In this document: positions 53,261 through 62,048 of the stretch, piece by piece
Numbering within the stretch: position 1 is the stretch's first letter
How the letters are laid out: each line of letters opens with the position of its first letter
Source of the DNA: JAUZOB01 sp963692465
GTDB taxonomy: Bacteria > Bacteroidota > Bacteroidia > Bacteroidales > Prolixibacteraceae
NCBI GenBank assembly: GCA_963692465.1
Contig: OY829943.1
Location: 3,286,001 to 3,350,000 of the forward strand
DNA length: 64,000 nucleotides
Direction of reading: 5' to 3'
Notes under the pieces: generated by a model
Seen by the model: only the letters and a program-made list of their open reading frames with translations
Databases searched by the model: none
Told to the model about the DNA's origin: nothing
Translations under genes and position numbers: made by a program

Positions 53261-55273
53261 TTATTCTTCTTCGATCATCTTTAAGAACTCCTCTTCAGTG
53301 AGGGTCGGAATATTTAAAGATTGTGCTTTTTGCAACTTACTGGGACCGATATTCTCACCGGCAAGCAGATAGCTGGTGTTTTTCGATATGGAAGTAACAT
53401 TTTTCCCTCCGTGTTTTTCGATTAAGACTTTTAACTCATCTCTCGAATGTAGCGCAAAGGTTCCGGATATGATGATCGAAAGCCCTTTTAATTTATCTGA
53501 CTCGGGTTCGTTATCTGTCCCTGTAACCTCAAATTGCAGTCCTTGCTTGCGAAGGTTTTCCACAATGGCAATATCTGCCGGATTACTAAAATATTCCTGA
53601 ATGCTTTGGGCAATCCGATCGCCGATATCTCCAATGGCGAGAAGGGTCTCAATAGAGGCATTGCGTATGATTTCAATGGATCTTAAGGCTGATGCCAGTT
53701 TCTTAGCAACTGTTGCTCCTACATAGCGAATGCCTAATGCGAACAGTACCCGGTCAAAAGGCACTAACCTCGAATCTGCTAAACTGTTGAGTATTCGGTC
53801 TGCCGATTTTTCACCCATCCGGTCCAGCGGAATGAGTTGTTCCCGTGTTAACCGGTATAAATCGGATGCATCGTGAATGAGTCCTTCATCAAAGAGAAGA
53901 TCAACGGTTTCTGCCCCCAGTCCGTCAATATTCATGGCCTTTCGGCTGATAAAATGCTCAATTTTTCCTTTAATCTGAGGGGCGCAACCGGTTTCATTGG
54001 GACAGTAATGGGCTGCTTCCCCTTCGCTACGAACAAGAGGGGTACCGCATTCCGGACATTTGTCAATAAATACAATGGGCTGAGCATTTGGATTCCTTTT
54101 GCTTTTATCAACGCCCACAATCTTGGGGATAATCTCTCCTCCTTTCTCTACGTAAAGAACATCTCCCTCACAAAGATCCAGATTTTGCATGATGTCGGCA
54201 TTGTGCAAAGTGGCCCGCTTGACGGTTGTTCCGGCTAGCTGTACCGGTTCGAAATTAACAACAGGAGTAACGGTTCCGGTTCGTCCTACCTGATAGTCAA
54301 TGCTAAGAAGGCGGGTTGCCTCCCGTTCTGCTTTAAATTTATAGGCTATAGCCCAGCGGGGAGATTTAGCAGTATATCCTAATTCTTCCTGAAGATTCAG
54401 ATCGTTGACCTTCAATACCACGCCATCCGTTGGAAATGATAAATCTTTACGGGCCGTGTCCCAATGATGAAGGTATTCAAAAACCTGATCAAGGGAGTCG
54501 CAGAGAGCAGCGTGTTCAGAAATCTTAAATCCCCATTCCCGCGCCTTGCTGAGGTTCTCATAGTGTGTGCGGAAAGGAAGATTCTCTCCCAACATGAAGT
54601 ATAGATAAGAGTCGAGTTTGCGGGAGGCTACAATCGAAGAGTTTTGTTGTTTTAAGGTACCGGATGCTGCATTACGCGGATTGGCAAATAAGGCCTCTCC
54701 GGCAGCTTCACGCTGTTGGTTCAGTTCATTAAAAACAGGGTAGGGCATTAGTACTTCTCCCCGCATCTCAAACTCCTCAGGATAATCATTGCCTCGAAGA
54801 ACCAGTGGAATGGAACGAATTGTTTTGATGTTTTCCGTTACATCATCCCCCTTCTCCCCGTCGCCACGGGTGATAGCCTGAACTAATTGCCCGTTTTTAT
54901 AGGTGATGCTGATAGAGGTTCCGTCAAATTTGAGCTCGCATACATATTGGAATGGCCGTTCGATTAGTTTTCGGATACGTTGATCAAAATCGCGTACTTC
55001 TTCTTCGGTATAGGTGTTCGACAGAGAAAGCATGGGATATTTATGGCGAACCTGTTCAAATTCATTACTTAAATCACTGCCCACGCGCTGAGAAGGAGAA
55101 GTAGAACTCAAAAATTCAGGATTTTCTTTTTCAAGTTTGATTAATTCGGCCATTAACAGGTCAAAATCGTAGTCACTGATGCTTGGTGTATTGAGTACGT
55201 AATAGCGATAATTGTGCTCATCCAACTGGTGCCTGATAGATTCAATGCGCTGTTTGACAGATTCTTTATCCAT
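53261..55273 (-). CDS. ligA: NAD-dependent DNA ligase
   Basis: Joins nicks in DNA using NAD+. The full-length 670-residue protein has the Ia and adenylation domains with active Lys115 in CELKFDG, nucleotide-binding blocks (GRTGTVTPVVNF), the OB fold, a Cys4 zinc finger (CPECGTP...CPNETGC), helix-hairpin-helix repeats and a C-terminal BRCT domain (about 590-670). Length and domain order match the family. Promoter box TAACTTTG stands upstream and a strong terminator downstream, so it is a single-gene unit. Confidence 0.98.
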   Translation of the reverse strand: MDKESVKQRIESIRHQLDEHNYRYYVLNTPSISDYDFDLLMAELIKLEKENPEFLSSTSPSQRVGSDLSNEFEQVRHKYPMLSLSNTYTEEEVRDFDQRIRKLIERPFQYVCELKFDGTSISITYKNGQLVQAITRGDGEKGDDVTENIKTIRSIPLVLRGNDYPEEFEMRGEVLMPYPVFNELNQQREAAGEALFANPRNAASGTLKQQNSSIVASRKLDSYLYFMLGENLPFRTHYENLSKAREWGFKISEHAALCDSLDQVFEYLHHWDTARKDLSFPTDGVVLKVNDLNLQEELGYTAKSPRWAIAYKFKAEREATRLLSIDYQVGRTGTVTPVVNFEPVQLAGTTVKRATLHNADIMQNLDLCEGDVLYVEKGGEIIPKIVGVDKSKRNPNAQPIVFIDKCPECGTPLVRSEGEAAHYCPNETGCAPQIKGKIEHFISRKAMNIDGLGAETVDLLFDEGLIHDASDLYRLTREQLIPLDRMGEKSADRILNSLADSRLVPFDRVLFALGIRYVGATVAKKLASALRSIEIIRNASIETLLAIGDIGDRIAQSIQEYFSNPADIAIVENLRKQGLQFEVTGTDNEPESDKLKGLSIIISGTFALHSRDELKVLIEKHGGKNVTSISKNTSYLLAGENIGPSKLQKAQSLNIPTLTEEEFLKMIEEE

Positions 55274-55298
55274 GTATGCGGGTTGTATTGTTGTTAGA

Positions 55299-55306
55299 CA
55301 AAGTTA
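55299..55306 (-). promoter_or_regulatory. Bacteroidota -7 box (TAACTTTG) for ligA
   Basis: Exact TAnnTTTG match on the minus strand, 26 bp before the ligA ATG. Confidence 0.6.
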
Positions 55307-55497
55307 AAAGATAATTGAAATAAGTGTATGCCAGATCATTTTATCGTAACAGTTTTGTTGTGCTTGCAATAATATAAGGAAAGGAAAAATTCAGGAAAGG
55401 TTAACAATTGAGGTATTGTTTATAAATACAGATTGTCTATTTTTAAGGAATTAAATAAATAGTGGTCCTGATAAGAAAAATTTTTAAAAACAGATCT

Positions 55498-56307
55498 ATG
55501 AAAAAGAGTATAACTTTTCGATTATTATTACTTTTAATCTTCATCGGAACAGGTAGTTTTGCTTTTGGGCAACATAAAACGGCCGTAGCTCCAAACCTTA
55601 AGCTTTTACCCGCTGGTCCGGCATGGGGTGCAGTATGGCAACAAAAAGCAGCGGAATATGATGCGTTGTGTTTTCAGGCTTATAACATTGCAAAACTTCG
55701 TCTGGATGAGTTACTCTCTAAAACACAGGATAAAGCACCGGTTATTGTTACCGATATTGATGAAACAGTTCTGGATAATAGTCCTTATTTTATCGAACGG
55801 GCTAAGTTGGGAGCCTGCTACACCGATCCGACATGGATTCAGTGGACTGCCAGAGAGGCCTGCGATACGGTTCCCGGAGCTTCTGCTTTTTTGAAATATG
55901 CAGCTTCAAAAGGGGTGGTTGTCTATTATGTTACAAATCGTTTTCAGGTAGAACAAATTCCTACGTTGCATAATCTGCAACACTTTAACTTACCCAATGC
56001 CGATGAAGATCATCTCATCTTGTTGAACACAAAGGACTCAAGTAAAGAAACCCGTCGGTTAAAAGTTGCAGCAAATCATGATATTTTACTCCTGATCGGG
56101 GATAATCTGGGTGACTTTAGTAAAGCATTTGATCATTTGCCTATTAATAAACGTAAGGCAAGTGCGGATAAGAACGCTTCGGAGTTCGGTAAACGCTTTA
56201 TTGTTCTGCCTAACAACATGTATGGGGGCTGGGAAGATGCTTATTATAAAAATGCATCCGAAGGTGTAAATGCTAAGAATGCAGATTTATCTAAATTTTT
56301 GAAATAA
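55498..56307 (+). CDS. 5'-nucleotidase, lipoprotein e(P4)/acid phosphatase family
   Basis: A 269-residue exported phosphatase of the HAD class B/C type (e(P4) family), removing phosphate from nucleotides at the surface or in the periplasm. ATG 55498 is chosen because the longer GTG-started frame adds 12 residues before the signal peptide (KKSITFRLLLLLIFIGTGSFAFGQ). Motifs are TDIDETVLDNSPYF (catalytic DxD), WTAREACDTVPGA, YYVTNRF and LIGDNLGDFS. No clear lipobox Cys, so it may be soluble periplasmic. It is a single-gene unit before the B12 locus. Confidence 0.92.
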   Translation: MKKSITFRLLLLLIFIGTGSFAFGQHKTAVAPNLKLLPAGPAWGAVWQQKAAEYDALCFQAYNIAKLRLDELLSKTQDKAPVIVTDIDETVLDNSPYFIERAKLGACYTDPTWIQWTAREACDTVPGASAFLKYAASKGVVVYYVTNRFQVEQIPTLHNLQHFNLPNADEDHLILLNTKDSSKETRRLKVAANHDILLLIGDNLGDFSKAFDHLPINKRKASADKNASEFGKRFIVLPNNMYGGWEDAYYKNASEGVNAKNADLSKFLK

Positions 56308-56482
56308 ATCACTTAAGTTTATTATTTTTTTGTCCGACGGCTGTCATGTCTTTTACATGGTAGCCGTTTTTGTTCTGTTTAATAGAGTGGTAATGTATTG
56401 AAATACAATAATATTGTTCTGTTTAAATAAAATAAAAAGCGAATATTTTTTCTATAACTGTTTAGATTAAAAAAATAAGATC

Positions 56483-56490
56483 TATTTTTG
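56483..56490 (+). promoter_or_regulatory. -7 box (TATTTTTG) for the B12 uptake transcript
   Basis: Exact TAnnTTTG match. The predicted transcription start falls at the first bases of the cobalamin riboswitch. Confidence 0.65.
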
Positions 56491-56495
56491 CTGTC

Positions 56496-56672
56496 GAAAT
56501 AGGTGTCCTCTTGTTTGGTCAAATAAGAGGGTGAAAAGGGAATCCGGTTTAAATCCGGGACTGTTACCGCAGCTGTAACTCCAATTCATGCTTTGAGGCA
56601 TTCACCACGGCCACTGTTCCATTAGGAATGGGAAGGCGCCTCAAAGTGGAGAAGTCAGAAGACCTGCCTGAT
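56496..56672 (+). ncRNA. Cobalamin (B12) riboswitch
   Basis: Contains the core of the class: AAATAGGTG at the 5' end, GGGTGAAAAGGGAATCCGG, GGGACTGTTACCGCAGCTGTAACTCC in part, GCCACTGTTCC and the B12-box region AGTCAGAAGACCTGCCT. It lies in the leader of btuB and represses its expression when adenosyl- or aquocobalamin is abundant. A further hairpin lies just before the ATG. Confidence 0.95.
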
Positions 56673-56754
56673 TCGTTAATGTTCATGATATTCGGTAGAG
56701 ATGCATGGATACCTGAAGGTTTATCTCTTCACGTATTTTCCCCGATTGGATGGA

Positions 56755-56777
56755 CAATTTTTTGAAATAAAAAATTG
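56755..56777 (+). promoter_or_regulatory. Hairpin next to the btuB start, possible expression platform
   Basis: CAATTTTTT / AAAAAATTG, a perfect 9-bp stem with loop GAAAT, ends 6 bp before ATG 56784. It covers the usual ribosome-binding region, so control is more likely at translation than by termination. Confidence 0.5.
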
Positions 56778-56783
56778 TTTGGT

Positions 56784-58709
56784 ATGAGAAATAAAAGGCT
56801 TTTTTGTGGTCTGCTGTTTTTGTTGTCAGCGCTACAGTCGTACTGTGCGGTTGACATGAAAGATACGATTCACATTCCGCTAGTTGAGGTAATCAGTCCC
56901 CGGATATCGTTCTATTCAGAGGGGAATAAACAGGAACAATTCACTGTAAAACAGCTTAAAACATTTGATATTAATTCGCTTAGTGAACTTCTGCAGAATG
57001 AGACACCTCTGCAGTTGGCAACTTATGGAACCGCAGGAGCGCAATCCAACCTCTCGTTGAGAGGTGCCGGTGCCGATCATACCCAGGTAAACTGGAACGG
57101 TTTTCCAATAACATCAAGTACTGCCGGATCAACGGATTTATCGTTTGTACCGGTTGCCGGATTTAATAATATCTCTATTGTGAATAATGCATCCGGGGCT
57201 TTATATGGCAGTGGTACTTTTGGTGGAGCCTTGAATCTTGACAATCAGGCTAGTTGGTCTGATCCTGGATTTCATGCCCGATTGTCAAGCGGATATGGCA
57301 GTATGAATTCATTCATGGGTGATGCTGCGATTCAATATTCCACTCAAAAACTTCAAATTCAGAGTAGTACTTTTGGAACCTCTTCTGATGGAGACTTCAA
57401 ATATTTTGATCTCTACCGGCAACTTGAATTCCGCAGGAAGAATGCCTCCTGGACCAATTATGGTACGATTGACAATGTCTATTACAAACTGGGGAAATCG
57501 TCTCAGCTGGATGGTGGAATATGGTATCAGGTGAAAGATCTTAACCTCCCCAAGATTATGGGATCATCAGCAACAACGATTGAAAATCAAAAGGATTCAA
57601 CGTTGAAGGCATTTGTCCGTTATAAAACTTATGGCAATGCCTCGGGGTTGGAAATAAAATCGGCTTATTTCTATGATTATCAGTTGTACACCGAGAAAGA
57701 AACGCCAACGTCAATGGTCTACGATCAATATTCGAAGATCATTACTCATCAATATTTTCTGGATGCCGATTATCGTCAGTTCTTTACAGCGGATTTATCT
57801 TTTGATTACGGCGTGACATTGAGCTATGTCAATGCGGACGTCGCTGCTTATTTAAAAAGGAAAGAGGAAACTGATTTTGCTGCTTTTCTGGCAGGAAAAT
57901 ATAAAACATCCGATTTTACTGGTAATGTAGCGATCCGTAAAGAGTGGAATACGTCTTTTAGCTCCAGATTTCTTTTTTCTGCTTCGGGAATCTATACCCT
58001 CGATGAGGATAACCACTGGAAGGTAAGAGCAAATATCTCACAGAAGTTTAATAAACCAACTTTTAATGAACTTTTCTGGGTGCCGGGTGGAAATCCTGAT
58101 TTAAAGCCGGAATCGGGCTATTCTGCTGAAACCGGACTAGTTGCAAGTGATGTCTTTTCTTCAAAAGATAATGAAGTGGATTTTGATGTCAATGCATATT
58201 TTTCGGACATCAAAAATATGATTTCATGGCAACCGGCAGGAAGTATCTGGACCCCAGTAAACTATATGCAGGTCTATGCTAAAGGCCTTGAACTCAAAGC
58301 GACAGAAAAACTACCCGTAGGGGCGTTCATTATTAATAATACGGCTAGTTTATATATCAATAAATCGACGGTTGAAGAAACAACCGATCAGAATGTTGAT
58401 GAAAAAGGTCACGATGTATTCTATATGCCAAGGTATAATTCACTGATCAGTACGCAATGGACGTTGAATAATACGAGTGCCGGTATTTATTACCACTACA
58501 CGTCTTCTCGCTATTACAATATTACCAGCAAAATGGATCCTTATCAATTGGTCGATTTTCAGGTTGGACATAATTTTAAGTTGGCAAAAATGGACACCCA
58601 GCTTTTATTCCGAGTCGATAACCTTCTTGATAAAGCATATCAGGTAGTCCGCTCATATCCAATGCCGGGAAGGACTTTCTCTTTGAAATTAGGAATACAG
58701 TTTCTTTAA
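56784..58709 (+). CDS. btuB: TonB-dependent cobalamin receptor
   Basis: Outer-membrane receptor importing vitamin B12 with TonB energy. The 641-residue precursor has a signal peptide (1-23, ALQSYCA), a plug domain (about 35-160; NLSLRGAGADHTQVNWNG, ASGALYGSGTFGGALN) and a 22-strand barrel ending in the family C-terminal Phe-rich strand (TFSLKLGIQFL). TTG 56775 is the longer alternative start; ATG 56784 opens the signal peptide directly. The cobalamin riboswitch upstream fixes the substrate more firmly than the sequence does. btuG-like gene follows 18 bp later. Confidence 0.94.
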   Translation: MRNKRLFCGLLFLLSALQSYCAVDMKDTIHIPLVEVISPRISFYSEGNKQEQFTVKQLKTFDINSLSELLQNETPLQLATYGTAGAQSNLSLRGAGADHTQVNWNGFPITSSTAGSTDLSFVPVAGFNNISIVNNASGALYGSGTFGGALNLDNQASWSDPGFHARLSSGYGSMNSFMGDAAIQYSTQKLQIQSSTFGTSSDGDFKYFDLYRQLEFRRKNASWTNYGTIDNVYYKLGKSSQLDGGIWYQVKDLNLPKIMGSSATTIENQKDSTLKAFVRYKTYGNASGLEIKSAYFYDYQLYTEKETPTSMVYDQYSKIITHQYFLDADYRQFFTADLSFDYGVTLSYVNADVAAYLKRKEETDFAAFLAGKYKTSDFTGNVAIRKEWNTSFSSRFLFSASGIYTLDEDNHWKVRANISQKFNKPTFNELFWVPGGNPDLKPESGYSAETGLVASDVFSSKDNEVDFDVNAYFSDIKNMISWQPAGSIWTPVNYMQVYAKGLELKATEKLPVGAFIINNTASLYINKSTVEETTDQNVDEKGHDVFYMPRYNSLISTQWTLNNTSAGIYYHYTSSRYYNITSKMDPYQLVDFQVGHNFKLAKMDTQLLFRVDNLLDKAYQVVRSYPMPGRTFSLKLGIQFL

Positions 58710-58727
58710 ATATTAAAAATAAGATTT

Positions 58728-59819
58728 ATGAAAAAATTTATGATGCAGTGGAGTATTCGATTTTCTCTGTTGGTTGTATTGGCCTTCTTGTTTGCAGCCT
58801 GTAGCAGTGATAAAAACAATTCATCTTCGAAACAGGGAAACGGAATTTATATTGAATGTCAGGGAAACATAAACAAGAATGACGGATCAGTTGATTATTT
58901 TGACCCGACAACCATGTCTGTTACCAGTGATGTATTCAATAAAGCCAATGGGGTTGGTCTTGGAGACGTGGTACAATCAATGTCTATTTATGGCGGGAAG
59001 GGTTATGTCGTGGTAAATAATTCCCAGAAAGTTGAGATTGTTGATATGTCAACCTTCAAACGGATCCATACGATCACAGGACTTTCTTATCCCCGGTATG
59101 TGCTGAATGTGAGTGCTGATGAATTTATGGTTTCAAACGGTAACAGTGCTGATGGGTCAAACGGACAGGTCTATGTTTATGATGCCAATACTTATGTGCA
59201 AAAAGCGGTTATTACGGTAGGTAAAGGTCCGGAACAAATGGCTTATGCGAATGGAAAAGTTTTTGTTACCAATAGTAGTGGTTGGTATCAAGGTAGAGAG
59301 AATACGGTTTCTGTTATTGATCCCAATACGAATATTGTTACCAATACGATTACGGTTGGAGATGATCCCAGTGATATTGCGGTTGATGCCAATCAAAACG
59401 TATGGGTTTATTGCAAAGGTTTACCTTCTTATATTTCTGGTGGTCCTACGAATGCATTCCTCTATAAAATTAATTCGGCAACCAATATAGTGGAAAAATA
59501 CGACTTCAACCAACAAGTTCCCAGTTACGGAACCAACCTGATTGCAATGAGTGCTAATGGAAAATATCTGTATTATTGCAACGGAGGAATATTTAAATTA
59601 GATGTTAATGCAACGACATTACCAGCTACTGCTTTGGTTCCATTATCTACGGGCGATCCTTTTGGACTGGAAGTGGATCCTAAGACCGGAAATATAATTG
59701 CGCTTTATGGCAAATCAAGTACGCAGGGAACGATGACTTTTTATTCTTCTACTTCAGGAGCACAAATTGATACTTATAAAACAGGTAGTTACCCAACTGG
59801 TGCAGCATTCTATTATTAA
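58728..59819 (+). CDS. btuG: BtuG-like surface lipoprotein, seven-bladed beta-propeller
   Basis: A 363-residue lipoprotein with signal peptide and lipobox LFAAC (Cys25), then YncE/NHL-like beta-propeller blades (KVEIVDMSTFKRIHTI, GKVFVTNSSG, ENTVSVIDPNTNIV, DPSDIAVDANQNVWVYC). In Bacteroides, BtuG is a surface propeller that binds cobalamin with femtomolar affinity and hands it to BtuB. The position 18 bp after btuB under the same riboswitch makes this assignment strong. Other Bacteroidota propeller lipoproteins exist, so direct binding is still inferred. A terminator follows. Confidence 0.85.
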   Translation: MKKFMMQWSIRFSLLVVLAFLFAACSSDKNNSSSKQGNGIYIECQGNINKNDGSVDYFDPTTMSVTSDVFNKANGVGLGDVVQSMSIYGGKGYVVVNNSQKVEIVDMSTFKRIHTITGLSYPRYVLNVSADEFMVSNGNSADGSNGQVYVYDANTYVQKAVITVGKGPEQMAYANGKVFVTNSSGWYQGRENTVSVIDPNTNIVTNTITVGDDPSDIAVDANQNVWVYCKGLPSYISGGPTNAFLYKINSATNIVEKYDFNQQVPSYGTNLIAMSANGKYLYYCNGGIFKLDVNATTLPATALVPLSTGDPFGLEVDPKTGNIIALYGKSSTQGTMTFYSSTSGAQIDTYKTGSYPTGAAFYY

Positions 59820-59836
59820 TCTTTTTTGAAATGTAT

Positions 59837-59869
59837 AAAGGGGAGACAAACCATTGTTCTCCCTTTTTT
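59837..59869 (+). terminator. Intrinsic terminator after the B12 operon
   Basis: AAAGGGGAGACAA / TTGTTCTCCCTTT stem with one bulge, loop ACCA, followed by six T. It closes the btuB-btuG message. Confidence 0.82.
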
Positions 59870-59959
59870 GTTGTAGGACAATATAAAGGTATCGATCTTC
59901 CTTTCTTGTAAGTATGAGGATTCTTTCCTTTCTTTGTTGTTGAATTAAAAAAGGACAAA

Positions 59960-60529
59960 ATGACACAAATTTCAAAGAACTCAATGGTATCCCTAAAGTA
60001 TATTCTTCGCTATGATGATGCTAAAGGGGAATTAATTGAACAGACCGACAATGAAACTCCGCTGACTTTTATCTATGGCGTTGGATTAATGCTTCCTAAA
60101 TTTGAGGAACATATTGCTGGTTTGAAAGAAGGTGATAAATTCGAAATACAACTAAATGCCGCAGATGCTTACGGTGAGGTTCAGGATGAAGCAATCGTTG
60201 ATTTGCCTAAAGATGTATTCTTCGTTGATGGCGTTTTTGATAATGAAATCGTTTATGAAGGGAATACGGTCCCAATGGTAAGCTCCGAAGGACAGAAACT
60301 TCAGGGACTGATTGTTAAGATTGAAGAAGAAACAGTGAAAGTTGACTTTAACCACCCATTGGCTGGAGAAAATCTTTTCTTCAACGGAGAGATTATCGGT
60401 GTTAGAGATGCAACCGATCAGGAAATACTCGACGCTGCTGCTCAGGGATGTGGCTGTGGTTGTGGTGAAGATCATGATTGTGATTGCAATGGCGAACATG
60501 ATCACGATTGTAACTGTGGATGTCATTAA
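59960..60529 (+). CDS. slyD: FKBP-type peptidyl-prolyl isomerase SlyD with metal-binding tail
   Basis: Cytoplasmic prolyl isomerase and chaperone. The 189-residue protein has the FKBP fold with the IF insert (TFIYGVGLMLPKFEEHIAGL, then AAD-AYGEV and VDFNHPLAGENLFF) and a C-terminal tail of Cys and His (CGCGCGEDHDCDC and HDHDCNCGCH in part). Such tails bind nickel or zinc in SlyD; no hydrogenase genes are in the window. An AAGGAC-like ribosome site precedes the ATG. aroC starts 25 bp after its stop, and they are probably co-transcribed. Confidence 0.95.
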   Translation: MTQISKNSMVSLKYILRYDDAKGELIEQTDNETPLTFIYGVGLMLPKFEEHIAGLKEGDKFEIQLNAADAYGEVQDEAIVDLPKDVFFVDGVFDNEIVYEGNTVPMVSSEGQKLQGLIVKIEEETVKVDFNHPLAGENLFFNGEIIGVRDATDQEILDAAAQGCGCGCGEDHDCDCNGEHDHDCNCGCH

Positions 60530-60554
60530 TATTCATTGATCTTACTATCCTACT

Positions 60555-61640
60555 ATGAATACTTTTGGAAAGCTTTTCCGCCTTACTTCTTTTGGTGAAT
60601 CACACGGTCCTGCTATTGGAGGTGTAATAGACGGATGTCCTGCCGGTTTAGAGGTAGATTTGGACTTTATTCAGTCCGAGTTAAATCGTCGCCGTCCGGG
60701 ACAATCTAAATTAACCTCACCCAGAGACGAAAAAGATAAAGTGGAAATACTTTCCGGAGTATTTGATGGTATGACCTTGGGAACTCCTATTGGTTTTCAG
60801 GTTCGTAATGCCGACCAACATTCGGCTGATTATAATAATCTTAAAGATGTTTTTAGACCTTCTCACGCCGACTTTACCTATCAAAATAAATATGGTATTC
60901 GTGACCATCGGGGAGGTGGTCGTTCTTCTGCCCGTGAAACGATTGCCCGTGTTGTCGGAGGGGCTTTTGCTAAACTATTATTGAAAAAAATGGACATATC
61001 TATTTCCGGATATGTCTCTTCGGTGGGAGAAGTATCCCTTGATAAAGATTATCATTTACTCGACTTTACACAAACAGAACAATATCCGGTCCGTTGTCCC
61101 GATCAGGAAACTGCTGGTTTGATGGAACAACGAATTCTTAAGGCAGCTAAAGAGGGAGATACGGTTGGTGGTTGTGTTTCGTGTGTTATTAAGGGAGTTC
61201 CGGTTGGATGGGGTGCTCCTGTATTCAATAAACTTCATGCTGATCTGGGATATGCAATGTTGGGAATCAATGCGGTAAAAGGCTTTGAATATGGTTCCGG
61301 GTTTGAGGGTACCCTTACAAGCGGTTCCTATAACAATGATATTTTCGATCTTCATAATGGTCATGTCTTCACAAAAACCAATCATTCTGGAGGAATACAA
61401 GGGGGAATATCCAATAGTGAAGATATTTTATTCCGGGTTGCATTTAAACCGGTTGCAACGATCTTTAAAGAACAGCAAACGGTCGATATCAATAACAGCA
61501 AGACGGTAATAAAACCTCATGGACGACATGATGCCTGTGTCCTTCCCCGTGCAGTGCCGATCGTAGAGGCTATGGCTGCATTGGTTCTGGCTGATCATTT
61601 TTTATTAAGTCGCACTTCCCGTCTGGATCAGTTAATCTAA
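60555..61640 (+). CDS. aroC: Chorismate synthase
   Basis: Converts 5-enolpyruvylshikimate-3-phosphate to chorismate with reduced flavin, the last common step of aromatic synthesis. The 361-residue protein is full length, with the family start GESHGPAIGGVIDGCPAG, the second signature HRGGGRSSARETI and the third RHDACVLPRAVPIVEA, including the FMN-binding His residues. It follows slyD by 25 bp and is closed by a terminator. aroE of the same pathway lies separately at 6854. Confidence 0.98.
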   Translation: MNTFGKLFRLTSFGESHGPAIGGVIDGCPAGLEVDLDFIQSELNRRRPGQSKLTSPRDEKDKVEILSGVFDGMTLGTPIGFQVRNADQHSADYNNLKDVFRPSHADFTYQNKYGIRDHRGGGRSSARETIARVVGGAFAKLLLKKMDISISGYVSSVGEVSLDKDYHLLDFTQTEQYPVRCPDQETAGLMEQRILKAAKEGDTVGGCVSCVIKGVPVGWGAPVFNKLHADLGYAMLGINAVKGFEYGSGFEGTLTSGSYNNDIFDLHNGHVFTKTNHSGGIQGGISNSEDILFRVAFKPVATIFKEQQTVDINNSKTVIKPHGRHDACVLPRAVPIVEAMAALVLADHFLLSRTSRLDQLI

Positions 61641-61647
61641 TTCATAG

Positions 61648-61673
61648 ATTAGAGAGAACGTCTAATTTTTTTT
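61648..61673 (+). terminator. Intrinsic terminator after aroC
   Basis: Short stem ATTAGA / TCTAAT with loop GAGAACG and nine T directly after. It lies 8 bp after the aroC stop. Confidence 0.68.
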
Positions 61674-62048
61674 TATTCTCCTTATATCTCTGAATCTTCT
61701 TTAAATTAAAAAAAGGGACATACAGTTTTTGTTGTGTGCCATGCTTTTTATTATTCTGATATATGATAATTAGGGCTATAGTAGATTCAATTCGAGCCAG
61801 CTGCCCATAATATCCCCTGAATTGATTTTGTTTTTTGAGTTAAACATATTGAGAGGCAAATAAATGCTCATTAATTCTCAATATTACAATGACCTTAGAA
61901 ATCACACTTAGTGAATTCTATAGATAATATAGATCTCAGTGTTGATTCCTAAGGTTTTAACTAAACGGATGACTGTTCGCTTTTTTTGAATATCAACTGT
62001 TTATGTTGTAATCTATTGATTAGAAATTAAGTTTTTAAGTAAGAGAAA
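61674..62048. other. Gene-free AT-rich gap
   Basis: No reading frame of note. A weak imperfect inverted repeat (GGGACATACA...TGTGTGCC) lies around 61717-61740, where T and A runs flank it. Nothing else recognised. Confidence 0.4.

Noticed and set aside
59157..59396. Minus-strand Ile/Arg/Asn-rich frame in the btuG region
   Set aside because: Antisense shadow of the beta-propeller repeats.
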